Source: Valencia hispanica
Lineage: Eukaryota > Chordata > Actinopteri > Cyprinodontiformes > Valenciidae
NCBI GenBank assembly: GCA_963556495.2
Contig: OY747703.1
Location: 29,611,796 to 29,675,795, forward strand
Direction of reading: 5' to 3'
DNA: 64,000 bases
A model generated the notes under the pieces. The model was not told the origin of the DNA. It did not search any database and saw only the letters and a list, made by a program, of their open reading frames with translations. Every line of letters begins with the position of its first letter. Positions within the stretch are counted from its first letter, which is position 1. Both the position numbers and the translations under genes were made by a program. Of the stretch, positions 47,589 to 57,719 are shown piece by piece.

Positions 47589-48635
47589 ATCTCATAAATG
47601 AGATAATTTTAATTAAACCAGACTGTCAGTCTCTCTGAAAACGCGTAATTCGACCGTGGGGTTAAAACAAACTTTACAGCACACACTGAAATAGCACAGG
47701 AAACTTATCGTTACAAACCTGTTAAACCCGAGGGTCCCCCAATTGGACCTAGGGAATTACTTTTTTTCAACAGGCTTGAGACAACACAACCTGACAAAAA
47801 AAATAGTTATAATGCACATCAAATTAAACAGAAGACCACGCGCTACAAGGCTATCTAAACTATTTTTACCAACCACAAACACAACTCAGATGCCACGTAA
47901 ATAACTATTTGCGAACAAACTCGTAACATCATAGTTTTGTCAACCTAACATCATAGTTTTATCAACCCAGCCGCCACATTTCTGGCTCTACCGCAGCAAT
48001 CCTTTGTCCTAAATTCACAAGTAGCCCCTCAAATGAAAGCAGAGAACCAGCCGATTCCAAGGACACATCTGCCAAGACGCTACACCAAAGCACCGCGGAG
48101 ATATAAGCCAAAGTATAACATAGCAGGAAATCGCTTTTCAGAATCGCAGTAGTACAATTTCCCTTACCTTTGCTGTTTTGCCGTGTAAAGATGATTTCTT
48201 CGACAAATAAACGGTCTTTTCTGATACTTCCATCTCTTATGCACCATTCAGAACTTTTCGGGCGTCTCTCTTACTATTTGTGGCTTCTATAAAGTGTTTT
48301 TGTCGTCTCTTCGCTGAGAATGCTGGCACTTCCTGGTACTCTGTTCTCGGCTCTCTGGTTGGCTGACTGTGTTGTCAATCTTGTTTGGAAAGTAGTGTCT
48401 GATTTGTTTAATTTGATTTCTGAAATTTGATTGTACAGTGCAGTAAAGATACTACTAGAAGTATTTTTTTAAAGGTTACTCAGGTAAATGTAACTAGTTA
48501 CTAACTAGCTGTCGACATAGTGATATTTTACAAATCAAAGACAGCCGCAGCTTGAGTCTGCAGGTACACAGTACAGAGGCACTGCAGTGTCCATCTGATT
48601 TCAGATATACATTGATCAGTAAAATCAGATGCAGA
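47589..48635. other. sequence with candidate promoter/exon features
   Basis: No transposon domain is recognised. On the minus strand a short ATG-initiated frame with a consensus splice donor is present (48168-48233, listed separately). 48450-48520 carries a GTAACTAGTTAC palindrome of a kind common at the ends of fish DNA transposons. The unit may be the continuation of the element represented at 47359-47588. Confidence 0.35.
48168..48233 (-). other. candidate first coding exon
   Basis: The minus-strand ATG opens 22 codons (MEVSEKTVYLSKKSSLHGKT and two more) that end AAG followed directly by GTAAGG, a near-perfect splice donor. The stretch upstream (48240-48340) is moderately GC with GGAAGT-type ETS motifs. 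There is no acceptor or second exon that I can identify downstream, and the peptide is not recognised. It could be the leader exon of a retroelement or chance. Confidence 0.25.
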
Positions 48636-48716
48636 TCATCTGTTGAGGATAGTGCGCAACAACTTGGCTTCAGCATAGAATGCATTTCGACAACCCAATT
48701 GAGGATCCTGACTGAA

Positions 48717-48815
48717 CAGCGGTCGGGCGGAGGGCCCGGCTGGCGTCCCCTGGCTGGACGGCGGTCGGGTGGACGGCCCGGGTGGCGTCCCCTGGCTGGA
48801 CGATGGTCGGGCAGA
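48717..48815. repeat. GC-rich tandem duplication (~48 bp unit)
   Basis: Units containing CGGTCGGG, then GGCCCGG and TGGCGTCCCCTGGCTGGACG occur two and a half times. They encode the PSSSQGTPPGP-type repeat on the minus strand. Confidence 0.8.
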
Positions 48816-49057
48816 TGGCCTGGTGGTCATTCTATGAGGACCTGGAGTTCTGGCGGACAGCCCGGTAGTCGCCCGGCGGTGACGAAGAGTCTGGCGGCTC
48901 AACCGACAGCGGTCGGCGGCGAAGAGGCTCCAGCGATGGGGACGGGTCCTCCTTGACCCTCCCTGGGAGCTCTAGCGACCCATGGGGGAATGTCGGTCAC
49001 TGGAGAGCTGCCACTGTGACTACTAGGAAGACAGCAGCCACGATGGTGGCAGGCTCT

Positions 49058-49172
49058 GGGACTGGAACTGGTTCTGGGACTGGAACTGGCTCTGGGACTG
49101 GAACTGGCTCTGGGACTGGAACTGGCACTGGCTCTGGGACTGGGACTGGAACTGGGACTGGAACTGGGACTG
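49058..49172. repeat. GGGACTGGAACTGGCTCT minisatellite
   Basis: A tandem array of 6/12/18-bp units built from GGGACT, GGAACT and GGCTCT. It encodes the PVPVPEP repeat on the minus strand and a Gly-Thr repeat on the plus strand. Confidence 0.9.
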
Positions 49173-49280
49173 AACAGGCAGAGGCTGACTTCATGGTCGA
49201 GCAGGCAGAGGCTGACTTCATGGCCGAGCAGGCTGAGGCTAACTTAATGGCCGAGCAGGTTGAGGCTGACTTCACGGAGG
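49173..49280. repeat. 27-bp tandem repeat (four units)
   Basis: Four units of GAGCAGGCAGAGGCTGACTT plus seven more bases. They stay in frame on both strands (period nine codons). Confidence 0.85.
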
Positions 49281-50052
49281 TCAGAGCTGGAGCCGGTGGT
49301 GAGACAGGTGAACCTGGTCTCGACGGGCTGACTGGAGCCGAGGGACTGGGCGTAGCCAGTGCGCAGATCGCTGCAGGGAGGACCGGAGGCGAGCGGACAG
49401 CTCGGACTTCCTCCCCGGAAGCGGCCCTACCTCGACGGCGTCGCTGCCTGGGGTGAGGCGGCAGAGGAAGCTCATGCCATCGAGGACCAGTGCCTGGGGA
49501 ACAGAACACCAGCCTTGTCCCGAGGAAGGCGGACCGCTGCTCTGAGTGGTCCTCTGTCTCAGATGTTGGTTTGACCGACGCAGCCAGACAGGTAGGGACT
49601 GAACAGGCAGGCAGGGGTGCTGTGTCGGTCGACGGAGGATTAGATGAGGAAGCAGCCGCCACGCAGGCAGTTGGTGAGGGGGCGGCGCTCTGCTCCCTGA
49701 TCTCGGGGACAGTCCCAGTGCGGCGTGGGGCCTCCACCGGCGGTTAGATGCTGGAGGGGGAGACGGTGGACCGATGATCTGATCCCATGCTCCCTGGCGA
49801 ACCCTCTCCGCCTCGCTCCGCAGCACAGCGGGACCCTGGGTGTAAAACACATTCCAGAACTGAGGAAGAACTTTGAGAATCTCCTCAGTTTCAGTGAACG
49901 TCCATGGGTTTGTAGGTTTGTAGTTGTACCATAATCTTTCTTTTCTCCTATGAGGAATAGAACACTCCTCCGTTCCAGGAAAAGTTAAAATATTGGGATA
50001 TTGGGATCACACAACCATGCTTTTAGTATTTCAGAACATTGTCCTTGACCCT

Positions 50053-50123
<71 letters not shown>
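50053..50123. repeat. (TCTG)n microsatellite
   Basis: About 17 uninterrupted TCTG units. Confidence 0.97.
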
Positions 50124-51651
50124 TAAAATTTAAATACATTATATTAACAATGAGACTTTAGTTTGAAACGGTGACTCAAATAAAAAAATACATGGTACAA
50201 AAAATCCCACAGCATAGTTTTCATTCTGTGTTGATATGGAATAGGGAATAGTAAAACTACATCTGACGGACATCACAAAATTCCCCATCTGATCTGGAAC
50301 ACAGTTTTGCTGATTAATCTGTTTATGATGAAGGATATGAAATGAAAAGCGGATGTAGGAACATCGCCTAGAGGAACAGTTATCACCAAAGCCCTTGCAA
50401 AAAAAAAAAGTATTTCATGCTCCAAATTAACGATAGAAGTGAAAGGGTAAAAAATCAGCAAAGAGAAATCACTGATAAAAGGGGAAAAATTTGGAGCCAG
50501 ATGATATCAAACATGGTACAGCATGGGTTTGTATTTTAAGGGAAATTAAAACGTCTGCGGAGGACACAGGTTGTTGAGCGCTGCTGATTGGTGTCCTTTG
50601 ATGAAAGCACATGGTTTTCAAGCAAAATCTTCTTCCTTTTCATCTTGATCTTCACAATCAGCTGATAAACCAAGTATGGATTTGCTGCTTCTGTGCATTT
50701 TATATGATTTCAAAGATATCCAATATGATGAATGCTTATAAGTATAAAATGTGTGCATAATTTACATATGTATAGATGGTAGAATATCTTTTCTAAATGA
50801 ACACCAAAGGAGGGCAATGTTTCATAGGATTGCATCAGTGTTGCGTTGTAGCTTCAAGCCCTCTCTGTTTTGCCTTTGAAAACAATAGCTTATCTTCGCC
50901 TCCTCTTGTCCGCATCTGACAACATCAGCATTCAAGGCCTCTTTAGCATCCAGACAGTGATGAGCTACTTAACAACACAAGCTCACCGGATTAACCGCTG
51001 ATCTACTCATTCACTTTAAGCAGAGCAAACAACCGACTTGATGATAGTGAGGGTTTAAAAGTTGGAGGTGAGGCACTTATCACCAGAAGAGCCACTTGAT
51101 GTCTCATCTTTCACTATGTAAACTTTCACTGCGGTGAAGGTGAAAAAAACCAGGGCAGAGGGGCTGAGGGCTGACTTGGATGGCCTCTCGGTGGGAAAAC
51201 AAAAGAGTGTATGGATCTGGCACAATAGCATGTAGATGAATTCAGTCCCCTTTTGTCTTCTGGCCCTTAAGGCACATCGTCTGGTTGCCGTATGGGGTGG
51301 TACTTTGAGGGCATTGAGGTGCACTGAGGCGTTTTATTCAGTAAAAAAGCAGGAGGGGGAATTTGTTTTTATCTATTTTGGGTTAAATGAGATGAAATTA
51401 TTCAGAGGTGTATAGCCATCAATGAAGTGTATCAAGTTTTATTGAATAGTTTACTATTATTGTCTGAGACACACTGAGTTTGGGCGTTAGCTGTTGACTT
51501 GATTTACTGTCTATGAACTGACTAGATTGACTGTTCGGTCTTGTGAGACCTACATTTGGTTTTGTAGATGCCTTTTTTAAACTCTGCTCTGTAAGTAAAA
51601 CTACTGCTTGTTTTGTGTTGTTTCAAAGAAGGAACTTTCTAAAGATATTTG
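50124..51651. other. AT-rich sequence without recognised gene
   Basis: No gene is identified. 51100-51330 is GC-richer with an open minus-strand frame of 89 codons that I do not recognise. 50560-50640 contains CCTTTGATG, a TCF/LEF-type motif. Conserved noncoding sequence is possible but unproven. Confidence 0.4.
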
Positions 51652-52429
51652 CAGTGCCTTGTCCCTTGAACTTTTTAACATTTTGAAAGATTACAACCCA
51701 AAACTTCCAAAGGAAGGAACCAAATGTATTTTGGGGAGGATTTAACTGTATAAACCAACACAAAGAAGTGCACAATTAGTAAGTGGAAAGAATAGGACAC
51801 ATAGTTTCCAGACTGTAAAAATCAGAGTGTATTCTGTTCCCCCCCCAAGACCACTAAGACTGGACTTTCCTCTTAAGAGAATATTGAAATTTGATCTAAA
51901 CTATTCCATTTTGGTTTAGGCTGGGTGTTTCGACTTGTTCTGTTGGAAGGTAAGCCTCCACCACCACCTCAAGTCTGTAATAGTTAGCCTATAAAAGTTT
52001 TTGATCAAATATTCCTTTTTCATTCAGCTCTTTCGCGCAACATTACCTGACTGTCTAAACGCAAAAACCATACCGTGAAAAGTCCGCTCTTGTTACTAGG
52101 TCTTCATCCGTAAAATTACCGGTAAAGGGTATCCGGACAAAGTCCGGAAGATTGCTTTCAGACACAAAAGCAAAACAGACGAAGTCTGGAAAATTACCGT
52201 TTTTCATGGCCTGTTTGAAAGGGGCTCTAGTGTTATCAGAAGTGCTGAATACATATCCACAACACACTTTTTAGAATTATGGGAAAAAAAGAACAGGCTT
52301 GCATCCTTTTCCTTTTCCTTTATATTTATTTGCTACTTTGTGTTGGTCTGTCACATGCAATTCCAATGATATTCATTGGAATCTATAGTTGAGAACCTCA
52401 AGGGATATGAATACTTTGGCAAAGCATTG
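51652..52429 (-). mobile_element. internally deleted Tc1-like element
   Basis: The left end CAGTGCCTTGTCCCTTGAAC and the right end GGATATGAATACTTTGGCAA are the inverted termini of a common teleost Tc1 type, followed on the right by TA. The inner arms also match (AACCAACACAAAG on the left, TTTGTGTTGGTCTGTCACAT on the right). At 51915-51975 the minus strand retains a piece of transposase (complement of GTTCTGTTGGAAGGTAAGCC, the FQQDN-type area). The rest of the gene is gone. 52055-52265 is unrelated sequence with small palindromes, possibly a secondary insertion. Confidence 0.7.
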
Positions 52430-52435
52430 TATTGC

Positions 52436-52594
52436 TGGGACCCATGTATTTTTCCGTTGTTCTTCAAATGGACTGAACTGTTAAACCTCCCTTGCCGCAG
52501 AAGGACTGCAATGTTTCTTGGTTCAGATGAAAAATGAATCCATTTTTAGTTCCAAAGACTGAACATTATTTCAACACTTCAGAACTAAAGGGGA
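52436..52594 (+). repeat. 3' internal end of retrovirus-like element, copy 2
   Basis: It aligns with 12704-12947: GGACCCATGTATT, one CAAATGGACTGAACTGTT unit, CCGCAGAAGGACTGCAATG and TTCAGAACTAAAGGGGA, ending in the polypurine tract. The membrane-anchor ORF is not present; the Tc1 element abuts on the left. Confidence 0.7.
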
Positions 52595-54639
52595 TGTTGG
52601 GAATCCATTTCCCACAAATGAACTGAACAGACTGCATTTCCCAGCATTCCCAGCTGTGACCCCAACACATTACCATTGGCCGTGGCCAACGATGACATCA
52701 CGAAGTTAATAAAAGGGGGTCGGCAGCGACCCCTGTCTTTTCCCAGTGTTGCTTGGGAATGCAAGGAGACACGCTATTCATCTATGAATCCATATGATTT
52801 CTGACCTGCGGGGCGGGAAAGAAACCACTTTTAAAACCTTCAAAGTACAACCAACTACCCAGCTTCTGTTTGTGTAGCCAGCCTGGGCAAGATCAGGATT
52901 GTTCCAAGTCGATTTGCAGGCGTCAGGCCTGCAACCAGAACCGAGATTCAGAAGAACCCCTGCGCAAGGTTTTGTTTCTCCCTTCTTGCTCAACTACGGA
53001 GAAATTTTTTTTGTGGACTGGACCTCCCTCCAAGCAAAGTAGGACTGAACCGGTTAATTCAACCTAATTTGTGTCTGCGCAGATAAGTAGGGAAAATATA
53101 GTTTGGACGAGTGAGAGCTCGTTCATTATTTATTAAAGTGTTTTAAGAAACCTGATGAACCTGACGAACCTGTTGGCTTATTTAGCACCACCGCTCACAT
53201 ACGTTTGTGAGCTGTATTATTTGCTGTGTGTTTTAAACTGTTTTTTTATCCTGAGGGGATCCCACTCTTTCTCTCTCTCTTTTCCTCGTTCTACCCTCTC
53301 TCTTGCTCTCTGATCACCTGGTTGGCAGAGTCTGGCTTGTCCAACCTTTGTTAGCTGGTCTGTTAGCTGAAAGGTTAACCCCATTGTTCTTTGTCTGTTA
53401 GTTAAAGCTCTGGCCTTTGTTGTAATAATTTTTCTGTTTGTTATCTTTTACAAGGTTTTATGATTAAAGTTCTATGATAATGATTTACTTAAGTTTTATA
53501 ATAATGATTTTAAGTATTAAAGGGAGAGAAAAGGGAAGTTGTAAGTGTTGTGCTCAGCTGCATGAAGAAACAGGAAGCGCTTGAAACCGCAAGTGCAGAG
53601 TGTCAGCAGCACCAGATGTACTTCAGACTGAAAGAGCTAGACTAATCAGGATAGCAGATTCAGCATAGCAACAGAGAGCAAAATTAGAATATGTGGCAAT
53701 TAACCAATCACAAATGTATAAGTATCTTCTAAAGTAGTTTTGTGAGCAAATGGGAGGGACCGCCCCTCCCTTTGCAGGGTCTATAACGCTGTAGCTTCAA
53801 TAAAAGAACACAGGCGCAAAAGAATCTCCGGAGATTGTGCTGGTAACTATTGTTACACATCTCCCCAGGCCTGTTTCAATCTACCTTCTGAGTGACTGTG
53901 TGTTTTCTTTCTTTCAGATTGACAGATAATAAGAACCGGTAGAGAAAAAGGAGTAGACAGACTAGAGAATTATTACTCATTTTCTCGACACCTTCCATGT
54001 GAACAGTTCACACCATGTGCTCTGCCTCATTTTAGCCAAAGCTAGTTTTATGGCCCTTTGTCTCCATGCCGTGTGCTTCCCTCCATCTTGGCCCAGACAT
54101 AAGTTTATGGCCCTTTGTCCTACAGGCTATCTCTTACTCGAGCCCCCTGGAGTGAAGGATCAGCCACCTCTCTTTCTGAACAAACCCTCACCTCCCCTCC
54201 CCTGCTGAAAGGGGAGCCATCTGTTTGTCCCTTATCCCCTTGGTGTTAATTGTGTTGATTCATTTTCACATATTATTTGTTTTCTAAGATCTATAGTAGT
54301 TGGTTACATGCTTTAGAATAGATGGGAATTATTGACGAAATGTTTTGGCTATAAGGTTGATCCATTTTCTTATTAAATTCCCATTACCTTGAAGAGAACT
54401 TTTCTGTGAATACTTGGTGTATGCGTTAAATTATTGTCCACGGCGTTTGAACACATATCTTTCAGAAGAGACTGGATGTCTGGGATTACAAGGGCTTCAG
54501 GATGAAGCTGGTGCCCCCAACATTAATTAATAGATTAAACTTTAACTTCATCAATAATTACATTAATATTAAATTATTGATCATAATTATTGATGGTTAA
54601 GTAAACCAGACAAAATTTTGCTTACTCTGTGTCACAACA
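52595..54639 (+). repeat. retrovirus-like 3' LTR, copy 2, with insertion
   Basis: Begins TGTTGGGAATCC and ends GTGTCACAACA. The first part shares CCCAGCATTCCC, GATGACATCACGAAGTTAATAA (a TATA-like region near 52707) and the last 370 bp with copy 1. It is 2045 bp long against 1429 for copy 1. The excess is largely accounted for by 53400-53960, which appears to hold a second, unrelated LTR. The two copies are diverged by many substitutions, so they are independent, fairly old insertions and not paired LTRs of one provirus. Confidence 0.7.
53540..53857 (+). repeat. probable short LTR nested in copy 2
   Basis: A purine-rich tract (AAAGGGAGAGAAAAGGGAAG, 53517-53536) precedes TGTAAGTGTTG. The segment has a TATA-like TCTATAACGC (near 53780), AATAAA at 53799-53804 and an end TATTGTTACA, giving a TGTAA/TTACA terminal repeat. 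The layout resembles a compact retroviral LTR of about 320 bp. No target duplication was found, so this could be a 3' LTR of a truncated element. Confidence 0.45.
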
Positions 54640-54723
54640 GTATAGTAAAAGGTAAAAGGGTTGAACCTATGCTCTGCTTTTCTAGCTATACACACCGATC
54701 AAAGTGCTTGTTACACTAAATTA

Positions 54724-56522
54724 TCAATCCTTCCATCCATCCATTTTCTTCCGCTTATCCAGGGTCGGGTCGCGGGGGCAGCTGCTTAAGCATGGACACC
54801 CAGACTTCCCTCTACCCAGCCACTTGTTCCAGCTCCTTGGGAGGAATCCCAAAGTGCTCCTAGGCCAGCTGAGATACATAGTCCCTCCAGCGTGTCCTGG
54901 GCCTTCCCCTGGGCCTCCTCCCGGTGGGACGTGCCCGAAACACCTCACCAGGGAGGAGTCCAGGAGGCAACCTGACCAGATGCCCGAGCCACCTCAACTG
55001 ACTCCTCTCGATGTGGAGGAGCAGCGGCTCTACTCTGAGCCCCCTCTGGATGACTGAGCTTCTCACCCTATCTCTAAGGGAGAGCCCGGACACTCTACGG
55101 AGGAAACTCATTTCAGCCGCTTGTATCTGTGATCTCGTTCTTTCGGTCACCACCCAGAGTTCGTGACCATAGATGAGGGTAGGAACGTAGATCGACCAGT
55201 AAATCGAGAGCTTCACCTTTCGGCTCAGCTCTCTCTTCACCACGACAGACCAGTACAGTGCCCGCATAACTGCAGACGCCCTACCAATCCGTCTATCAAT
55301 CTCCCGCTCCATTTTTCCCTCATTCGTGAACAAGACCCCCAGATACTTAAACTCCTCCACTTGGGGAAGGACCTCATCCCAGACCCGGAGAAGGCACTCC
55401 ACCCTTTTCCGGCTCAAGACCATGGCCTCGGATTTGGAGGTGCTGATCTTCATCCCAGCCGCTTCACACTCGGCTGCGAACCGCTCCAACGAAAGCTGTA
55501 GATCATGTTCCGATGAAGCCAATAGGACCACGTCCTCTGCAAAAAGCAGAGACCCGATCCTGAGGCCACCGAAACGGATCCCCTCAACACCTTGGCTGCG
55601 CCTAGAAATCCTGTCCATAAAAGTTATGAACAGGATCGGTGACAAAGGGCAACCTTGGCGGAGTCCAACTCTCACTGGAAACAAGCCCGACTTACTGCCG
55701 GCAATGCGAACAAGACTCTGGCACCGGTCGTACAGGGACCTAATAGCCCGTATCAAAGGGCCCGGTACCCCATACTCCCGGAGCACCCCCCAGAGGGCCC
55801 CCCGAGGGACACGGTCGAACACCTTCTCCAAGTCCACAAAACACATGTAGACCGGTTGGGCGAACTCCCACGCACCCTCCAGGACCCTGCTGAGGGTGTA
55901 GAGCTGGTCCAGTGTTCCACAGCCAGGACAAAAACCACATTGTTCCTCCTGGATCCGAGGTTCGACTATCCGTCGGACCCTCTTCTCCAGAACCCCTGAA
56001 TAGACCTTACCAGGGAGCCTCAGAAGTGTGATCCCCCTATAGTTGGAACACACTCTATGGTCCCCCTTTTTAAACAGGGGGACCACCACCCCAGTCTGCC
56101 AATCCAAGGGAACTGCCCCCGATATCCACGCAATATTGCAGGGCCTTGAGGAACTCCGGCCGAATCTCATCCACCCCCGGAGCCTTGCCACCGAGGAGCT
56201 TTTTAACGACCTCGGCGACCTCATGACCAGAGATTGGAGAGCCCGACCCAAAGTCCCCAAACCCTGCTTCCAGATTGGAAGGCGTGCCGGTGGGATTGAG
56301 GAGGTCTTCGGAGTATTCCATCCACCGACCCAAAACGTCCCGCGTCGAGGTCAGCAGCACACCATCCCCACTGTAAACAGTGTTGGTGGCAGACCGCTTC
56401 CCCCCCTGAGACGCTGGATGGTGGACCAGAATTGCTTCGAAGCCGTACGGAAGTCGTTCTCCATGGCCTCTCCAAACTCCTCCCACGCCCGAGTTTTTAC
56501 CTCCGCGACCATCCGAGCCGCA
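54724..56522 (-). mobile_element. 5'-truncated RTE-type LINE with 26-bp target duplication
   Basis: A perfect 26-bp direct repeat (54698-54723 and 56523-56548, starting ATCAAAGTGC and ending CTAAATTA) flanks 1799 bp. On the minus strand it ends with GGATAAGCGGAAGAAAATGG and GATGG repeats, the microsatellite-like tail of RTE-type LINEs. The endonuclease domain is missing, as expected from incomplete reverse transcription. The related, MITE-split copy at 4318-5545 is shorter. Confidence 0.92.
54860..56486 (-). pseudogene. RTE-type LINE reverse transcriptase, inactive
   Basis: The upstream frame (56486-56070) has GHEVAEVVKKLLGGKAPGVD, the region just before the RT. After a frame change near 56150 the long frame (to 54860) carries VPLFKKGDHRVCSNYRGITL, FVDLEKVFDRV with the first catalytic Asp (residue 143), GLRQGCPLSPILF, then SLLFAEDVVLLASS. 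The usual catalytic FADD is FAED here: the codon at 55535-55537 is GAG instead of an Asp codon. The C-terminal part ends AEMSFLRRVSGLSLRDRV, then GRRPRGRPRTRWRDYVSQLA. The Asp-to-Glu change and the frameshift make it non-functional. Confidence 0.85.
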
Positions 56523-56589
56523 ATCAAAGTGCTTGTTACACTAAATTACACATAATCTATTACAGTACTGGTAGGTAGCTTGCAGTGCT

Positions 56590-57347
56590 CTCTGACCCAC
56601 CCAATCATCTACAACATAAAATATGCAGACGGCACATTATAAAATATCCGGCTACACTTCCTGCATGTCCTCAAGAAGAACAATCTGGACACGGAGCTGC
56701 TGCTGGCCTTCTACCGTTCTTCTGTGGAGAGTGTACTAACATACTGTCTGTGTGAGTGGTATGCAGGCTCCACAGTTGAGGACAGGAAGTTGGTGCAGAG
56801 AGTGATCAACACTGCCAAAAAAAAAATCATTGGACACCCTCTGCCCGCCCTAGAGCATATTTCCATATCCTGCAGCCTCAGGAAAACCAAAGCAATCACA
56901 GGAGACCCCTCACACCCAGCCCATCCTCTGTTTGAACTTTTAGCCTCCAGGATACGATTTAGGTCAATCAGGTCACACACCTACTGAATGACCAAAAGCC
57001 TCTTTCCCTGGGCTATCAGAACTGCTTACACTCACGGACACGCACGCACACACACACACACACACACACACGCACGTGTTGCTATCCTTGTGTTGACATT
57101 GTATTGACTTCCATTGATTTTACTATGCCTAACCCAGATACTTTCCCTAAACCTAACCATTACTGATACATGCCTAACCCTAACCTTAACCTAAACCTGA
57201 TTCACACCATACCTCTAAACCTAACTAGTAGAGTTTAATAGCTAGTTAAACATTGTGGGGACCAGGCAAAATGTCCTCACAACTACAAATGTCCACACAA
57301 GGGTGGTGGGCTGTCAAAGGTTGGTCCTCACAAGTTTAGCTATACAT

Positions 57348-57405
<58 letters not shown>

Positions 57406-57719
57406 ACAAATAGACTCCCATAACACCCCGAAACAACAACCAGCACAATCTACCTCTTTCCACCGTCTCTCAGAACTTTTAATTTCTGTAATGTGAACAG
57501 CCACCTGTAGAAATGTTTAGTTACTTACAAATATATTTTTATGTACATATTTTAGCACCAGCCTGACCAACAGCTTTTTCCCCTGGGCCATCAGAACTGG
57601 AAATACTTTAAAAATATATATATTTTATAGTTTTTTGTGCATGGTGGCTTAGCTGGCACACCCTTAATTTCATTGTGCCTCCTGGTACAATGTCAATAAA
57701 GACTATTCTATGCTTCTAT
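56590..57719 (+). pseudogene. LINE ORF2 C-terminal end with interrupted 3' tail
   Basis: 56640-56985 encodes LLLAFYRSSVESVLTYCLCE, then KLVQRVINTAKKKIIGHPL and THPAHPLFELL-like sequence, the C-terminal segment of a CR1/L2/Rex-group ORF2. Near 56990 TGACCAAAAGCCTCTTTCCC continues it, and a near copy reappears at 57562 (CTGACCAACAGCTTTTTCCC). The final tail CAATAAAGACTATTCTAT ends at 57719. Between the two near copies lie CA arrays and a CCTAACCC-containing repeat (57037-57415), so foreign sequence or a slippage duplication has split the 3' end. Confidence 0.75.
57037..57415. repeat. CA arrays flanking a CCTAACCC/CTCACAA dispersed repeat
   Basis: Two CA microsatellites (57037-57072 and 57349-57405) bracket a segment with CCTAACCCTAACC-type motifs, ACATTGTGGGGACCAGGC and GTCCTCACAA motifs. 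The segment resembles a repeat found widely in fish introns; its class is unknown to me. Confidence 0.6.

Larger units (their letters stand above)
48636..50005 (-). pseudogene. unrecognised proline-rich ORF remnant in GC-rich island
   Basis: Reading the minus strand from a stop near 50010, an open frame starts without ATG and contains protein-like sequence: IPHRRKERLWYNYKPTNPW, then FTETEEILKVLPQFWNVFYT and VLRSEAERVRQGAWDQIIG. It becomes Pro/Ser/Arg-rich after 49780. A second frame (49737-48997) carries SACSAMKSASACS repeats and PVPVPEP repeats. A third (48902-48636) carries PSSSQGTPPGPSTRP repeats. The three probably form one protein broken by frameshifts. The plus strand is also open because of GC content. 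No function is assigned; a transposon or retroelement origin is suspected from its isolated setting. Confidence 0.45.

Noticed and set aside
49172..49280. regularly spaced repeats as a CRISPR array
   Set aside because: The four 27-bp units are directly adjacent with no spacers, and the sequence is eukaryotic.
51055..51324. 89-codon minus-strand frame as an exon
   Set aside because: No recognisable domain, no consistent splice sites and no codon pattern that stands out.
12948..54639. 12948-14376 and 52595-54639 as the two LTRs of one 41-kb provirus
   Set aside because: Each is preceded by the same internal 3' sequence and polypurine tract, so both are 3' LTRs; they are also strongly diverged.
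57120..57230. CCTAACCC motifs as an interstitial telomere
   Set aside because: The motifs are irregular and mixed with other words; vertebrate telomere arrays are regular TTAGGG. It looks like part of a dispersed repeat.
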